This document shows positions 50,409-58,484 of a stretch of DNA of 64,000 bases, one piece after another. The notes under the pieces are model-generated. The model was given only the letters and a program-made list of their open reading frames with translations, made no database searches and was not told the DNA's origin. The number at the start of each line of letters is the position of its first letter. Position 1 is the stretch's first letter. The position numbers and the translations under genes were made by a program. Source of the stretch: Muricoccus nepalensis (lineage in GTDB: Bacteria; Pseudomonadota; Alphaproteobacteria; Acetobacterales; Acetobacteraceae); contig NZ_RCZP01000005.1 of the NCBI RefSeq assembly GCF_006438825.1, positions 124,001 through 188,000 of the forward strand, written 5' to 3'.

Positions 50409-51328
50409 GCGCGGCGCCCGGCGACGAGACCGAGAGCTTCGCGGACATCCTGCCGGGCATGCTGACGGCGGTCGGCGGCTGGCTGAACGTGGCGGCGCGC
50501 CGGATCAGCTGGCTGCCGCCCGACGGGCGCGGGCTGCTGCCGGTGCAGGGCTACATCCTGCGCGATTCCGGAAGCTGGCTCATGATCGACACGGGGCTCG
50601 CCATCCATTGGCCGCTGATCGCCGAGGGGATTCGCCACACGCTGGAGGGCAGCGCCGAGCGCCGCCTCATCACCACGCGGCGCGAGCAGGACTGCATGAT
50701 CAACCTGCCGGCTATCCTCGGGGAATTCGGCGTGCGGGAGGTGCTCTACGCCGGCGTGCTCAACCCGCTCGACTTCTTCGAGGGCGTGGAGGAATCTGAC
50801 GCCGCCGCCCGGATCGAAGCGACCGCGGGGCTGCGCGCGGTGCGCATCGCGCCGGGGGTGGTGACCCCGGTCGGGCGGATGCGGCTCGAGGTGCTGCGGG
50901 TGGAGTTGCGCCTCCTCGCCACGAACTGGTTCTACGAGGGGCGGACGCGCAGCCTCTTCACCTCCGACGCCTTCGCCTTCCTCGCGCGCCCGGCAGGGGC
51001 TTGGTCCCCCGGCGTCTCGCGCCGGCGCGCGCCGGGCGAGGCGCCGATGCGGGCGGAGGAGGCGGCGCTCTATCTCTCGGCCAAGATGGACTGGCTGATC
51101 GGCATCGACCCGGAGCCGATCATCCGTGACCTGGACCGCATCCAGGCGGACCGTGCCATCGACCGTATCTGCCCGGGCTTCGGCTGCGTGATCGAGGGGA
51201 GCGAGGCCGTGCGGGAGGCCTTCGATTGCGTCCGCGCGGCGCTGCGCCTCCTCGCGGCCCGCCCGCGCCGCCCCTGGCGCTTCCCGGAGAACCTGGCCAG
51301 CGCCGCGCTGCTGGATGAGAGAGCGTGA
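50405..51328 (+). CDS. MBL-fold protein with degenerate metal site
   Basis: 307 residues, same fold as its neighbour (VQGYILRDSGSWLMIDTGLA). The metal loop reads TTRREQDCMIN, so the His positions are Arg and Cys while Glu and Asp remain. The C-terminal His of the family is replaced (CPGFGCVIEG, with Phe where PGHG is expected). Asp in SLFTSDAFAF is kept. It is probably not a standard hydrolase and may be a regulatory or structural partner of the first MBL protein. The start overlaps the preceding stop (ATGA) and its stop overlaps the aldolase start (GTGA). Confidence 0.8.
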   Translation: MSAAPGDETESFADILPGMLTAVGGWLNVAARRISWLPPDGRGLLPVQGYILRDSGSWLMIDTGLAIHWPLIAEGIRHTLEGSAERRLITTRREQDCMINLPAILGEFGVREVLYAGVLNPLDFFEGVEESDAAARIEATAGLRAVRIAPGVVTPVGRMRLEVLRVELRLLATNWFYEGRTRSLFTSDAFAFLARPAGAWSPGVSRRRAPGEAPMRAEEAALYLSAKMDWLIGIDPEPIIRDLDRIQADRAIDRICPGFGCVIEGSEAVREAFDCVRAALRLLAARPRRPWRFPENLASAALLDERA

Positions 51329-52128
51329 GCGCCCGCCCCGGGACGGCCTTCCGCGCCCGGATGCGGGCGGGCGAACTGGCGCTCGGCAGCAACCTCCGCC
51401 TGTCCCGCAGCGCGGAAGCAGGTCCCATTCTCGCGGCCTGCGGCTTCCACTGGGTGATGATCGACTTCGAGCACAGCCCGGCCTCGCCCCATCTCGCGCA
51501 CGACATCGCGCTCTCGGCCATCCGCGCCGGCCTGCTGCCAATGGCCCGGCCGTCCGGCCACGACCCGCGCGAGATCGCGGGCCTGCTCACCAACGGCGCG
51601 CTCGGGCTCGTCGTGCCCCATGTGGACACCGCGGCGCAGGCCGAGGCGGTGGCGCGCGCCGCGCGCTTCGCCCCGCGCGGCGCGCTTTCCGTGCCCGGCA
51701 CCCTCGCGCATTTCGGCTACGGCACGGGGCTCGCGGAGGCCTGCGCGATCTTCAACGAGGAGGTCGTGGTCACCGTGATGATCGAGAGCCGGACGGCGCT
51801 CGCGAATGTCGAGGCGATCGCGGCGGTGCCGGGGGTGGACGGCCTCTTCATCGGCGCCTCCGACCTTCTCTGGGACCTTGGCCTGCCCGGGCGCTACGAC
51901 GCGCCCGAATTGCAGGAGGCGGTGGAGCGCACCGGCGCCGCGGCCGCGCGCAACGGGCTTTTCGCCGGCATGGGCGGCCCGCGGGACGAGGGGCCCTGGC
52001 GCGGCTTCCTGCGCGCGGGCATGCGCATGATCCTGACGGAGAACGACCTCTCCCTGATGATGCGGGGCGCGCGCGACCGGCGCGCCTTCTTCGAGGGCGC
52101 GCTGTCCGCGAGCGCGGGCCCCGCCTGA
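51325..52128 (+). CDS. HpcH/HpaI family aldolase
   Basis: 267 residues, class II pyruvate-type aldolase. FHWVMIDFEHSPAS, ARPSGHDPREIAGLL (catalytic Arg region), LGLVVPHVDTAAQAEA and TVMIESRTALANVEAIAAVPGVDGLFIG with the metal Glu and Asp are all in family order. It cleaves a 2-keto-4-hydroxy acid to pyruvate and an aldehyde. GTG 51325 overlaps the MBL stop. This supports a catabolic role for the operon, possibly the lower part of an aromatic or sugar-acid pathway. Confidence 0.92.
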   Translation: MSARPGTAFRARMRAGELALGSNLRLSRSAEAGPILAACGFHWVMIDFEHSPASPHLAHDIALSAIRAGLLPMARPSGHDPREIAGLLTNGALGLVVPHVDTAAQAEAVARAARFAPRGALSVPGTLAHFGYGTGLAEACAIFNEEVVVTVMIESRTALANVEAIAAVPGVDGLFIGASDLLWDLGLPGRYDAPELQEAVERTGAAAARNGLFAGMGGPRDEGPWRGFLRAGMRMILTENDLSLMMRGARDRRAFFEGALSASAGPA

Positions 52129-52142
52129 TGGCGCCGCCGGCC

Positions 52143-52916
52143 TTATCCCCCCGGCGCCCGCGCCCCGGTCCTCGCGCCGCGCTCCAGCGCGAGGGGACCC
52201 TGTTCCCCGGCCTCGGCCCAGGCGGCGAAGGCGGCGCTGGGCCGAACGCGGCCGCTTCGCAGCAGGGCGAGCCAGGTGTCGGCCGCGCGCACGAAGGGGT
52301 TCACGCCGCGCGGCCAGATGATCAGGCTCACGGCCTCGGCCATCCGGCGCTCGTCAAGCCCCGCGGCATAGGCCGCCTCCAGCTCCACGCCCAGCGCCCA
52401 GAGGTTGCCGCGCGCGGCGAGCACGGCCAGGCGGAGCAGCCGGGCCGTGCTGTCCGGAAGAGCCCCGTCCGCGCCCAGCGCCGCCGCGCCCTCCCGGAAC
52501 AGGGCGGCGGCGTCGAGGCCGGGGAAATGGGCCTCCCAGGACCGCGGCAGGAAGGCGTGGGCCTCCGCGCCGATGGCCCAGGCCGTCTGCCGGAACAGCG
52601 CGGCCGCCTGCCGGTCGTCGCCCCCGTGCTGCCGGAAGAGGGCCAGGTGGTGCGTGCCGACCGGCTCGTCGCAGGCGACGAGGATGCCGAGCCACACGCA
52701 TTCCCGCTCGAGCGGGGGCAGGTGCCCCTGCTGCACCGTCAGGGCGCGGTACATGGCGCCGTAGGCGGCGTGCAGCTCCGGCAGGGCGGCCGCCATGAGG
52801 CCGCGGTGGGGCAGGACGTAGCCGCGGCTGTCGCGCAGCGCGAGGAGGCTCTCGCGCACCCGCGCCGCGCCCTCGCCGCCGTCCCCGGTTCCGCTCGCGC
52901 CGTCCCCATCGGTCAT
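52143..52916 (-). CDS. carboxymuconolactone decarboxylase/AhpD-like family protein
   Basis: 257 residues, helical, with two CMD-like halves. First half: LPPLERECVWLGILVACDEPVGTHH, with Cys and His spaced like the AhpD proton-relay region but without a CxxC pair. Second half: STARLLRLAVLAARGNLWAL. N- and C-termini are low-complexity Gly/Ala. Function unknown; redox or decarboxylase. It is transcribed toward the aldolase operon and is divergent from the TctC at 53008, with the 91-nt gap the only promoter space for both. Confidence 0.78.
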   Translation of the reverse strand: MTDGDGASGTGDGGEGAARVRESLLALRDSRGYVLPHRGLMAAALPELHAAYGAMYRALTVQQGHLPPLERECVWLGILVACDEPVGTHHLALFRQHGGDDRQAAALFRQTAWAIGAEAHAFLPRSWEAHFPGLDAAALFREGAAALGADGALPDSTARLLRLAVLAARGNLWALGVELEAAYAAGLDERRMAEAVSLIIWPRGVNPFVRAADTWLALLRSGRVRPSAAFAAWAEAGEQGPLALERGARTGARAPGG

Positions 52917-53007
52917 GCCGCAGGCTCCTTCGCCCCCGCGCGGCGGTCAACCGCGCCGGGCGCCCCTCCCCGTGCCGCGCGGGCGGCGTTCCCGCAAGGA
53001 GGCCCTC

Positions 53008-53991
53008 ATGCGTCGTCGTAAGGCCCTGGCCCTTCTCTCCGCCGCGGCGCTGCCCGGCCTGGCCGGGAGGCGCGCGGGGGCGCAGTCCCCCTGGCGGCCG
53101 GCCAGGCCCGTGACCCTGCTCGTGCCCTTCCCGCCGGGCGGCGCGACCGACCTCTGCGCCCGGGCCCTGCAGCCGGGCATGCAGGCCGCCCTGGGGCAGA
53201 ACGTCGTGGTCGAGAACCGGCCGGGCGCCACCGGCGTGGTGGGCACCCGCGCGGTGGCCGCCCTGCCGGGGGACGGGCAGGTGATCCTGGTGAACGCCAG
53301 CGGCACGATGACCATCCAGCCCGTGGTGATGCAGCGCCCGGGCTTCGATCCCGAGAGGGACTTCAAGCCCGTCATCCTCGCGATGAGCGCGCCGAACGTG
53401 ATCGTGGTGAACCCCGCCCTGCCGGTGCACGACGTGGCCGGGCTGGCGCAGTGGATGGCGGATCAGGGCGAGACGGTGTCCTTCTCCTCCTCCGGCATCG
53501 GTTCCTCGGAGCAGCTCGGCTTCGAGCTGTTCCTGCTGCGCACGGGCCGCAAGGCGGTGCACGTGCCCTTCGCCGGCGGCGCCGCCGCGATCACGGCGGT
53601 GATCGGGAACACCGTGCCGGTCTCCATGGTTAATTCCGGCACCGCCGCGCCCCAGATCGCCTCGGGCCAGCTCCGGATGATCGCCGTCGCCGGACCACGC
53701 CGCCTGGCCTGGGCGCCGGAGGTGGCGACCATGGCGGAGCAGGGCCTGCCCGGCCTGCACTCGCTGTCCTGGACCGGCCTGTTCGTCCCGGCCGCCACGC
53801 CCGACCCGGTGGCCGCCGCGTTGCACGAGGCGGCGGCGGCCACCCTGCGCCAGCCCGAGGTCGTGGAGCGGCTGGAGCGCATCCGCTTCGTGGTCGAGGG
53901 CGGGAGCCGGGAGGAGCTCGGCAGCCTCGTCGCCGCCGACCTCGCGCGCTGGCGCGGCGTGGTGCGGGACGCCGGCATCGCCGTGAACTGA
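53008..53991 (+). CDS. TctC/Bug-family solute-binding protein
   Basis: 327 residues. RRRKALALLSAAALPGLAGRR signal ending near AGAQ. Bug core: RPVTLLVPFPPGGATDLCAR, GQNVVVENRPGATGVVG, HVPFAGGAAAITAVIG (Phe-Ala in place of the usual Tyr-Arg of HVPYRG), SWTGLFVPAATP. AAGGAGG precedes ATG 53008; a longer upstream reading adds a Pro/Arg-rich non-signal leader. First of two tandem TctC genes. Confidence 0.9.
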   Translation: MRRRKALALLSAAALPGLAGRRAGAQSPWRPARPVTLLVPFPPGGATDLCARALQPGMQAALGQNVVVENRPGATGVVGTRAVAALPGDGQVILVNASGTMTIQPVVMQRPGFDPERDFKPVILAMSAPNVIVVNPALPVHDVAGLAQWMADQGETVSFSSSGIGSSEQLGFELFLLRTGRKAVHVPFAGGAAAITAVIGNTVPVSMVNSGTAAPQIASGQLRMIAVAGPRRLAWAPEVATMAEQGLPGLHSLSWTGLFVPAATPDPVAAALHEAAAATLRQPEVVERLERIRFVVEGGSREELGSLVAADLARWRGVVRDAGIAVN

Positions 53992-54026
53992 CGCCTCCCC
54001 CCGCCACCCCAGCCGGATCGCCACCG

Positions 54027-54983
54027 ATGCCCCTCCCCCGCCGTGCCCTTGTCGCCGCCGCGATCCCGCTCGCGGCCGGAGCCGCGGCCCAGACCGGCTG
54101 GCGCCCGAGCCGGCCGGTGCGGCTGGTGGTGCCCTTCACCCCCGGCGGCACCACGGACCTCCTGGGCCGCCTGGCCGCGCGCGGGATGGAGCCGGCCCTG
54201 GGGCAGCCCGTGGTGGTCGAGAACCGCGGCGGCGCGGGGGGCGCGATCGGCAGCGAGATTGTCGCGAAATCCGCGCCGGACGGGCATGTCGTGGTGCTCT
54301 CGAACATCGCGTCCCAGGCCATCGGGCCGGCGGTGTCGCGGCACATCGCCTATGATTCGGTGCGGGACTTCACGCATATCGGCCTCATCGCCGCCGTGCC
54401 CAGCGCCATCGTCGTGGCGGCGGACGGGCCGATCCGCACCCTGCCCGACCTGATCGCCCGCGCGCTCGCCGGCACCGTCCGCTTTGGCTCCACCGGGATC
54501 GGCACCTCGAGCCACGTCAAGCTGGAGCTGCTGAACCGGGCGGCGGGCGTCACGATCCTGCACGCGCCCTACCGCGGCTCCGCGCCGGCGGTGGCGGATA
54601 TTCTCGGCGGGCAGATCGACGGGCTGATCGCCGCCGTGCCCGATGTGGGCCGCAACGACCGGCTCCGCATGCTCGCGGTCACGACGCCCGAGCGCGCCCA
54701 GCGCTGGCCGGAGGTGCCCAGCGTGCGCGAGTTCGGCCTGACGAGCCTCGTGGCAACCAACTGGTTCGGCCTGTCCGGGCCCGCGGGCATGCCCGCGGCG
54801 GCGGCCGACGCGCTGCACGACAGCCTGGCCAGCGGCCTGGCCCTGCCGGAGGCGCAGGAGCGCCTGCTCGACTTCGGCGCGGGCCCGAACAGCCTGAGCC
54901 GCCAGGACTACGCGGCCCTGGTCGCCTCGGAGGTGGGCCGCTGGGCCCGGGTCGCACGCGAGGCCAACATCCAAGGCGATTAA
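54027..54983 (+). CDS. TctC/Bug-family solute-binding protein
   Basis: 318 residues. PLPRRALVAAAIPLAAGAAAQ signal. Bug core: RPVRLVVPFTPGGTTDLLGR, GQPVVVENRGGAGGAIG, HAPYRGSAPAVADILGG, TNWFGLSGPAGMP. It lies 35 nt after the previous TctC gene. The two differ clearly in the ligand loop (HVPFAG versus HAPYRG), so they probably bind different molecules rather than being a recent duplication. Confidence 0.92.
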   Translation: MPLPRRALVAAAIPLAAGAAAQTGWRPSRPVRLVVPFTPGGTTDLLGRLAARGMEPALGQPVVVENRGGAGGAIGSEIVAKSAPDGHVVVLSNIASQAIGPAVSRHIAYDSVRDFTHIGLIAAVPSAIVVAADGPIRTLPDLIARALAGTVRFGSTGIGTSSHVKLELLNRAAGVTILHAPYRGSAPAVADILGGQIDGLIAAVPDVGRNDRLRMLAVTTPERAQRWPEVPSVREFGLTSLVATNWFGLSGPAGMPAAAADALHDSLASGLALPEAQERLLDFGAGPNSLSRQDYAALVASEVGRWARVAREANIQGD

Positions 54984-55303
54984 CGCGCTTCCGCCTTCGT
55001 CCGCCTTCGGAGCCCGCCGCTGGATTTGATCGGCCTCCATCGAGTGATCCGCGGTGATGGTTGGTCCGGGCCTTGCGCGCCGCGGTCCTGGCCTTCGAAA
55101 CGGGGCCGGCTCACGGGAGGCCTTCCGAAAGCCGTCCGGAGCCACGACGACGATGACACCACCGGCTTTCCTTCCCGCCCCGGAGCAACTTCCATCCCTC
55201 ACCGGCACTGTTATGAGCCGGTTCCGTTACGGCGGGACCGGCCCATGGCAAGGGCGTTTCTTCCCGTGGCCAGGAGCCGAGGCACACCTCTGGACAGAGA
55301 TGC
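54984..55303. other. intergenic region before the histidine kinase
   Basis: 320 nt. A possible 60-codon frame (55153-55335, LPSLTGTVMSRFRYGG) overlaps the kinase start; it vaguely recalls small GTVTRF-type hypothetical proteins, but I cannot support it. A short tandem CCGCCTTCG repeat lies near 54995. Local GC is reduced between 55,000 and 55,260, where the kinase promoter should lie. Confidence 0.4.
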
Positions 55304-56425
55304 ATGAGCGACCCCGGGGAGAAGGGCTGGGCTGAACGCCGCGTGGCGGTGCTCGAGGCGGAGAACGCGCGCCTGCGGTCGCTCCTCGCCGCGGCAGGCC
55401 TGGACGCTGGCGGTGACGCGGCGGCGGAGACCGGCCTCCGAGCAGCGGCCCGCTTCCGGGCGCTGGCCGATACCATTCCGAACCTTGTGTGGCGTTCGCG
55501 GGCCGGTGGGCAGTGGGTCTGGGCCTCACCCAACTGGCTCTCCTACACCGGCCAGACGGCGGAGGAGAGCCGCGGCCAGGGATGGCTGGCGGCGATCCAC
55601 CCCGATGACCGGGAGGCCGCCGGCAAGGCCTGGGCCCAGGCGGAAGCGAGCGGGCACTTCGAGATCGAGCACCGCATCCTTCGCGCCTCGGACGGCGCCT
55701 GGCGCCTGCACCAGAGCCGCTGCGACCAGGTGCGAGGCGGCGTCGAACCCGTGCAGGAGGAGCGTCCACCCGAGTGGGTGGGGGTGAGTGCCGACGTGGA
55801 GGACCTCCGGCGCCTGCAGGGTGAGCAGTGCACCCTTCTCCTCGAGGTGCAGCACCGCACGCGCAACCTCCTGGCGGTGGTGAGGACGATGGCGCAGCAC
55901 AGCCTGCCCGCCACCCCCGAGCGGGACGATTTCGGAGCGCGCCTCGCCGCCATGGGACGGGTGCAGGGCTTCCTCGCCCGCACCGGGGCCTGGGCCGTCC
56001 CGCTCCGCGACCTTGTCGAAGCGGAACTACGGGCGCTCGGCGGAGGGGAGGCGGGGAAAGCCGAGGTGACGGGACCCAAGGTAAACCTGCCGGGGCAGGT
56101 CGTGCAGCCGCTGGCGCTTGCCCTCCACGAACTGGCCGTGAACGCCGCCAAGCACGGCGCCATCGCCCAATCCGCGGGCCAGCTGGCCGTGGTCTGGTGG
56201 CTGGAGGATGAAGGGCGGATCAGGCGCCTCGTCATCGAATGGCGCGAGCAGGGGGTCGCCATGCCACCCGACCCTTCGGCCCGCCGCTTCGGGCGAAGGG
56301 TCATCGAACGCACGGTCCCCTACCAGCTCGGCGGGGAAGCGCGGATGGAGCTCAGCCCCGATGGTGTGCGCTGCCGCCTTGCTTTGCCGCTGATTGAGAG
56401 AGAGGTGCCCGCGCGACCTTTGTAG
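55304..56425 (+). CDS. PAS-domain HWE-family sensor histidine kinase
   Basis: 373 residues, soluble. Short coiled coil (10-32), a PAS domain (about 46-168: LADTIPNLVWRSRAGGQWVW, HPDDREAAGKAW) and an HWE kinase core: phospho-acceptor His184 in LLLEVQHRTRNLLAVV, N-box ALHELAVNAAKHG (Asn280), the W-x-E motif in VIEWREQG and a glycine-containing G-region. HWE kinases with this layout often sense light or general stress through PAS/LOV, but the LOV Cys motif GxNCRFLQ is absent. No response regulator is adjacent, so it is an orphan. Confidence 0.9.
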   Translation: MSDPGEKGWAERRVAVLEAENARLRSLLAAAGLDAGGDAAAETGLRAAARFRALADTIPNLVWRSRAGGQWVWASPNWLSYTGQTAEESRGQGWLAAIHPDDREAAGKAWAQAEASGHFEIEHRILRASDGAWRLHQSRCDQVRGGVEPVQEERPPEWVGVSADVEDLRRLQGEQCTLLLEVQHRTRNLLAVVRTMAQHSLPATPERDDFGARLAAMGRVQGFLARTGAWAVPLRDLVEAELRALGGGEAGKAEVTGPKVNLPGQVVQPLALALHELAVNAAKHGAIAQSAGQLAVVWWLEDEGRIRRLVIEWREQGVAMPPDPSARRFGRRVIERTVPYQLGGEARMELSPDGVRCRLALPLIEREVPARPL

Positions 56426-56528
56426 CGTCGCGTCGGGGGTCGTTCTTCCGACTTCTTCGGCAGTCCCGCTAGGTCCTGCGCTCACCGACCGGCGTAGCCT
56501 CGCCACCGCATCGTCGTGAAGCGCGACG

Positions 56529-57983
56529 TCAACCAGCGTGCCGACCCCGATCGATGGCCTCCGTCCAACCCTGCGTCCTGAGGCTGCTGCGAATACGCCA
56601 TTTCAGGATCTCGTTGATGAGCGCCCGGCGGACCGGCTCGTGCTCCCCGTCGTCCCAGAGGTTTCGCAACTCCTGCGGATCAGCCTGCATGTCGAAAAGC
56701 TGGCCCTCCTCGCTGTCCACGAAGTGGACGAGCTTCCAGCGATCGTCCCGGATCATCGTCATGAACTCGGTACCGCTGAGAATGCGGTCGCCGGCGTGCT
56801 CGGCGAAGACATGGGGGCGAGGCTCCGTCGGAGCATCCGTCAGGTACGGCAGCAGCGAGCGCGCCTCCATCCAGCGCGGCGCCTCTAGCCCCGCGAGCTC
56901 CAGGACGGTCGGCCCGAGGTCGAACAGCGAGACGAGGTCGTCCACCCGTCGCCCGGCCGTCACCCGGCCCGGTGCCCAGACGATGGCGGGGACGCGGACG
57001 GACGGCTCGTACATCGTCCACTTCTGGCTGTGGCCATGGTCGTTGAGGCAGTCGCCATGATCCGAGGTGAAGACGATGACGGTGTCCTGCAACACGCCGC
57101 GCCGTTCCAACGCCTCCATCAGGTGGCCGACCTGCCGGTCGATCATCGTCACGTTCGCGAAGTAGTGCTCACGCTGGCGCTGCGTCTGCTCCGGCGTCGG
57201 CTCGTCCAGGTGCACCACCGCGTCATGGTCCACCGCTAGATGTTGCTCGCGCAGCTTACGCAGCGCGCTTGGCTGCCCTTCGATGTCGGCGCGGTCCCCG
57301 ATCGGCTTTGGCAGATCGCGGCCCTTGTAGGTTTCCAGCACGTCCGGCGTGGGGTCGTAGGGCGGGTGCGGGCCGGGAATGCCGATCTCGAGGAAGAAGG
57401 GACCCGTCCCGCGCCAGGTGTCGATCCAGTGCGCGGCGAGGTTAGGGACGAAGTTGTCGGAATGCAGGTGCTCCGGCAATTCCCACACGAAGGCGCCGAG
57501 CCGTTCACGGTAGTCCTCCCGGCGGGCGTAGGTGAGGCGGCTCGGCTTCTCCAGCCCGTGCGCGAAGAAGGCCTTGTCCCAGCTGTCCAGGAAGTAGGGC
57601 AGCCGGGGCGTGGCGCGGTCCTTGTTCTCCACGACGTGGCGCTCGTGAAAGCCGAAGGAATCTTCAAAGGGGTGGGTGTGCATCTTGCCCACGTTCACGC
57701 AACGATAGCCGGCCTCCGCCAGCTGCCGCACCCAGGTGTGGGTCCATCGCTCGTCGTTGCGGAACACGCCGTTGGTGTGGGGATAGAGGCCGGTGAAGAG
57801 GCTGGCGCGCGACGGCGCGCAGGAGGGGGCGGTGACGTACATCCGCGTGAAAAGGACGCCCTCCTTCGCCAGCCGGTCGAGTTGAGGGGTCGTCATGTAG
57901 TCAAACCCTGCCGCGGCGATCGTGTCGAAGCGCTGCTGGTCCGTGATGATGAAGAGGATGTTCGGGCGCGCGGGCCGGTCCAT
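56529..57983 (-). CDS. type I sulfatase
   Basis: 484 residues, alkaline-phosphatase fold. The formylglycine motif CAPSR is at residues 55-59 (TAPSCAPSRASLFTG), the metal Asp is in FIITDQQRFD and a second metal region is VIVFTSDHGDCLNDHG. It hydrolyses a sulfate ester; phosphonate monoester hydrolases share the motif, so that is the alternative. No signal peptide, so it may be cytoplasmic. GAGGAGC precedes ATG 57983. Activation requires a formylglycine-generating enzyme, the end of one being encoded at 63704. A LacI-type palindrome lies 48 nt upstream. Confidence 0.92.
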   Translation of the reverse strand: MDRPARPNILFIITDQQRFDTIAAAGFDYMTTPQLDRLAKEGVLFTRMYVTAPSCAPSRASLFTGLYPHTNGVFRNDERWTHTWVRQLAEAGYRCVNVGKMHTHPFEDSFGFHERHVVENKDRATPRLPYFLDSWDKAFFAHGLEKPSRLTYARREDYRERLGAFVWELPEHLHSDNFVPNLAAHWIDTWRGTGPFFLEIGIPGPHPPYDPTPDVLETYKGRDLPKPIGDRADIEGQPSALRKLREQHLAVDHDAVVHLDEPTPEQTQRQREHYFANVTMIDRQVGHLMEALERRGVLQDTVIVFTSDHGDCLNDHGHSQKWTMYEPSVRVPAIVWAPGRVTAGRRVDDLVSLFDLGPTVLELAGLEAPRWMEARSLLPYLTDAPTEPRPHVFAEHAGDRILSGTEFMTMIRDDRWKLVHFVDSEEGQLFDMQADPQELRNLWDDGEHEPVRRALINEILKWRIRSSLRTQGWTEAIDRGRHAG

Positions 57984-58030
57984 GCGGCGATGCTCCTCGT
58001 CTTGCCGACGGGCGGCAGTCCCAACCGGTT

Positions 58031-58044
58031 TCGTAGCGCTACGA
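58031..58044. promoter_or_regulatory. LacI-family operator upstream of the sulfatase
   Basis: TCGTAGCGCTACGA is a perfect 14-bp palindrome with the central CG typical of LacI/GalR operators. It sits 48 nt upstream of the sulfatase ATG (- strand), in its promoter region, and directly beside the LacI fragment. Confidence 0.65.
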
Positions 58045-58054
58045 TGCGAATTGG

Positions 58055-58336
58055 GTCAATCTCCCCTGCTCGAACGACCTGATGGCGCTGGGCGCGATTT
58101 TCGAGTGCCAGCGGCGCGGTATCGAGGTGCCGGTCGAGCTGGCGGTGGTGGACTTCGACGACCCTGGCTTTAGCGCCTCCTGCGTGCCGCTGCTGACGAC
58201 CATTCGCCCGCCCGGCGAGACAATCGGGCGCGAGGTCGGGCGGTTGTTCCAGGAGCGTCTGACCGAGCGAGGGCCGACGGCCTATTCCCGCACGGTCGAC
58301 GTCGGCTTCCAGCCGGCGCAGCGCCGCAGCACCTGA
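58055..58336 (+). pseudogene. LacI-family regulator fragment (C-terminal part only)
   Basis: The frame reads CSNDLMALGAIFECQRRG, then ELAVVDFDDPGFSASCVP and TTIRPPGETIGREVGRLF, ending QPAQRRST. This is the final third of the periplasmic-binding-like domain of LacI/GntR-type repressors, where NDLMALGA and VDFDD are standard. The helix-turn-helix and the first two-thirds are missing: upstream there is only about 70 nt before the sulfatase start. The in-frame ATG at 58082 lies inside the conserved domain. I infer a deletion that removed most of the gene but left both operators. Confidence 0.8.
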
Positions 58337-58371
58337 GCGGTGCGGGGGTTCACGCGCATTGACACGCCTCG

Positions 58372-58385
58372 TTGCAACGCTACGA
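58372..58385. promoter_or_regulatory. second LacI-type operator upstream of the TctC gene
   Basis: TTGCAACGCTACGA matches the palindrome at 58031 in 11 of 14 positions and keeps the right half CGCTACGA intact. It lies 99 nt before the TctC start. The pair suggests the lost LacI regulator once controlled both the sulfatase and this receptor. Confidence 0.5.
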
Positions 58386-58484
58386 TTCTGGCTCCATCTC
58401 GCCTCCAGCCAGCACGCAAGGTACCGCCACCTGACCGCGTGGGCAGGACGCTGGCGAACATTGGGCTGACGGAAGAGGAAACGA

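Noticed and set aside
55153-55335. 60-codon + ORF overlapping the histidine kinase start
   Set aside because: Only a vague resemblance to small hypothetical proteins, no strong ribosome site, and a 32-nt overlap with the kinase gene.
55304-56425. LOV photoreceptor identity for the HWE kinase
   Set aside because: The PAS domain lacks the conserved flavin-binding Cys motif of LOV domains, so light sensing by that route is not supported.
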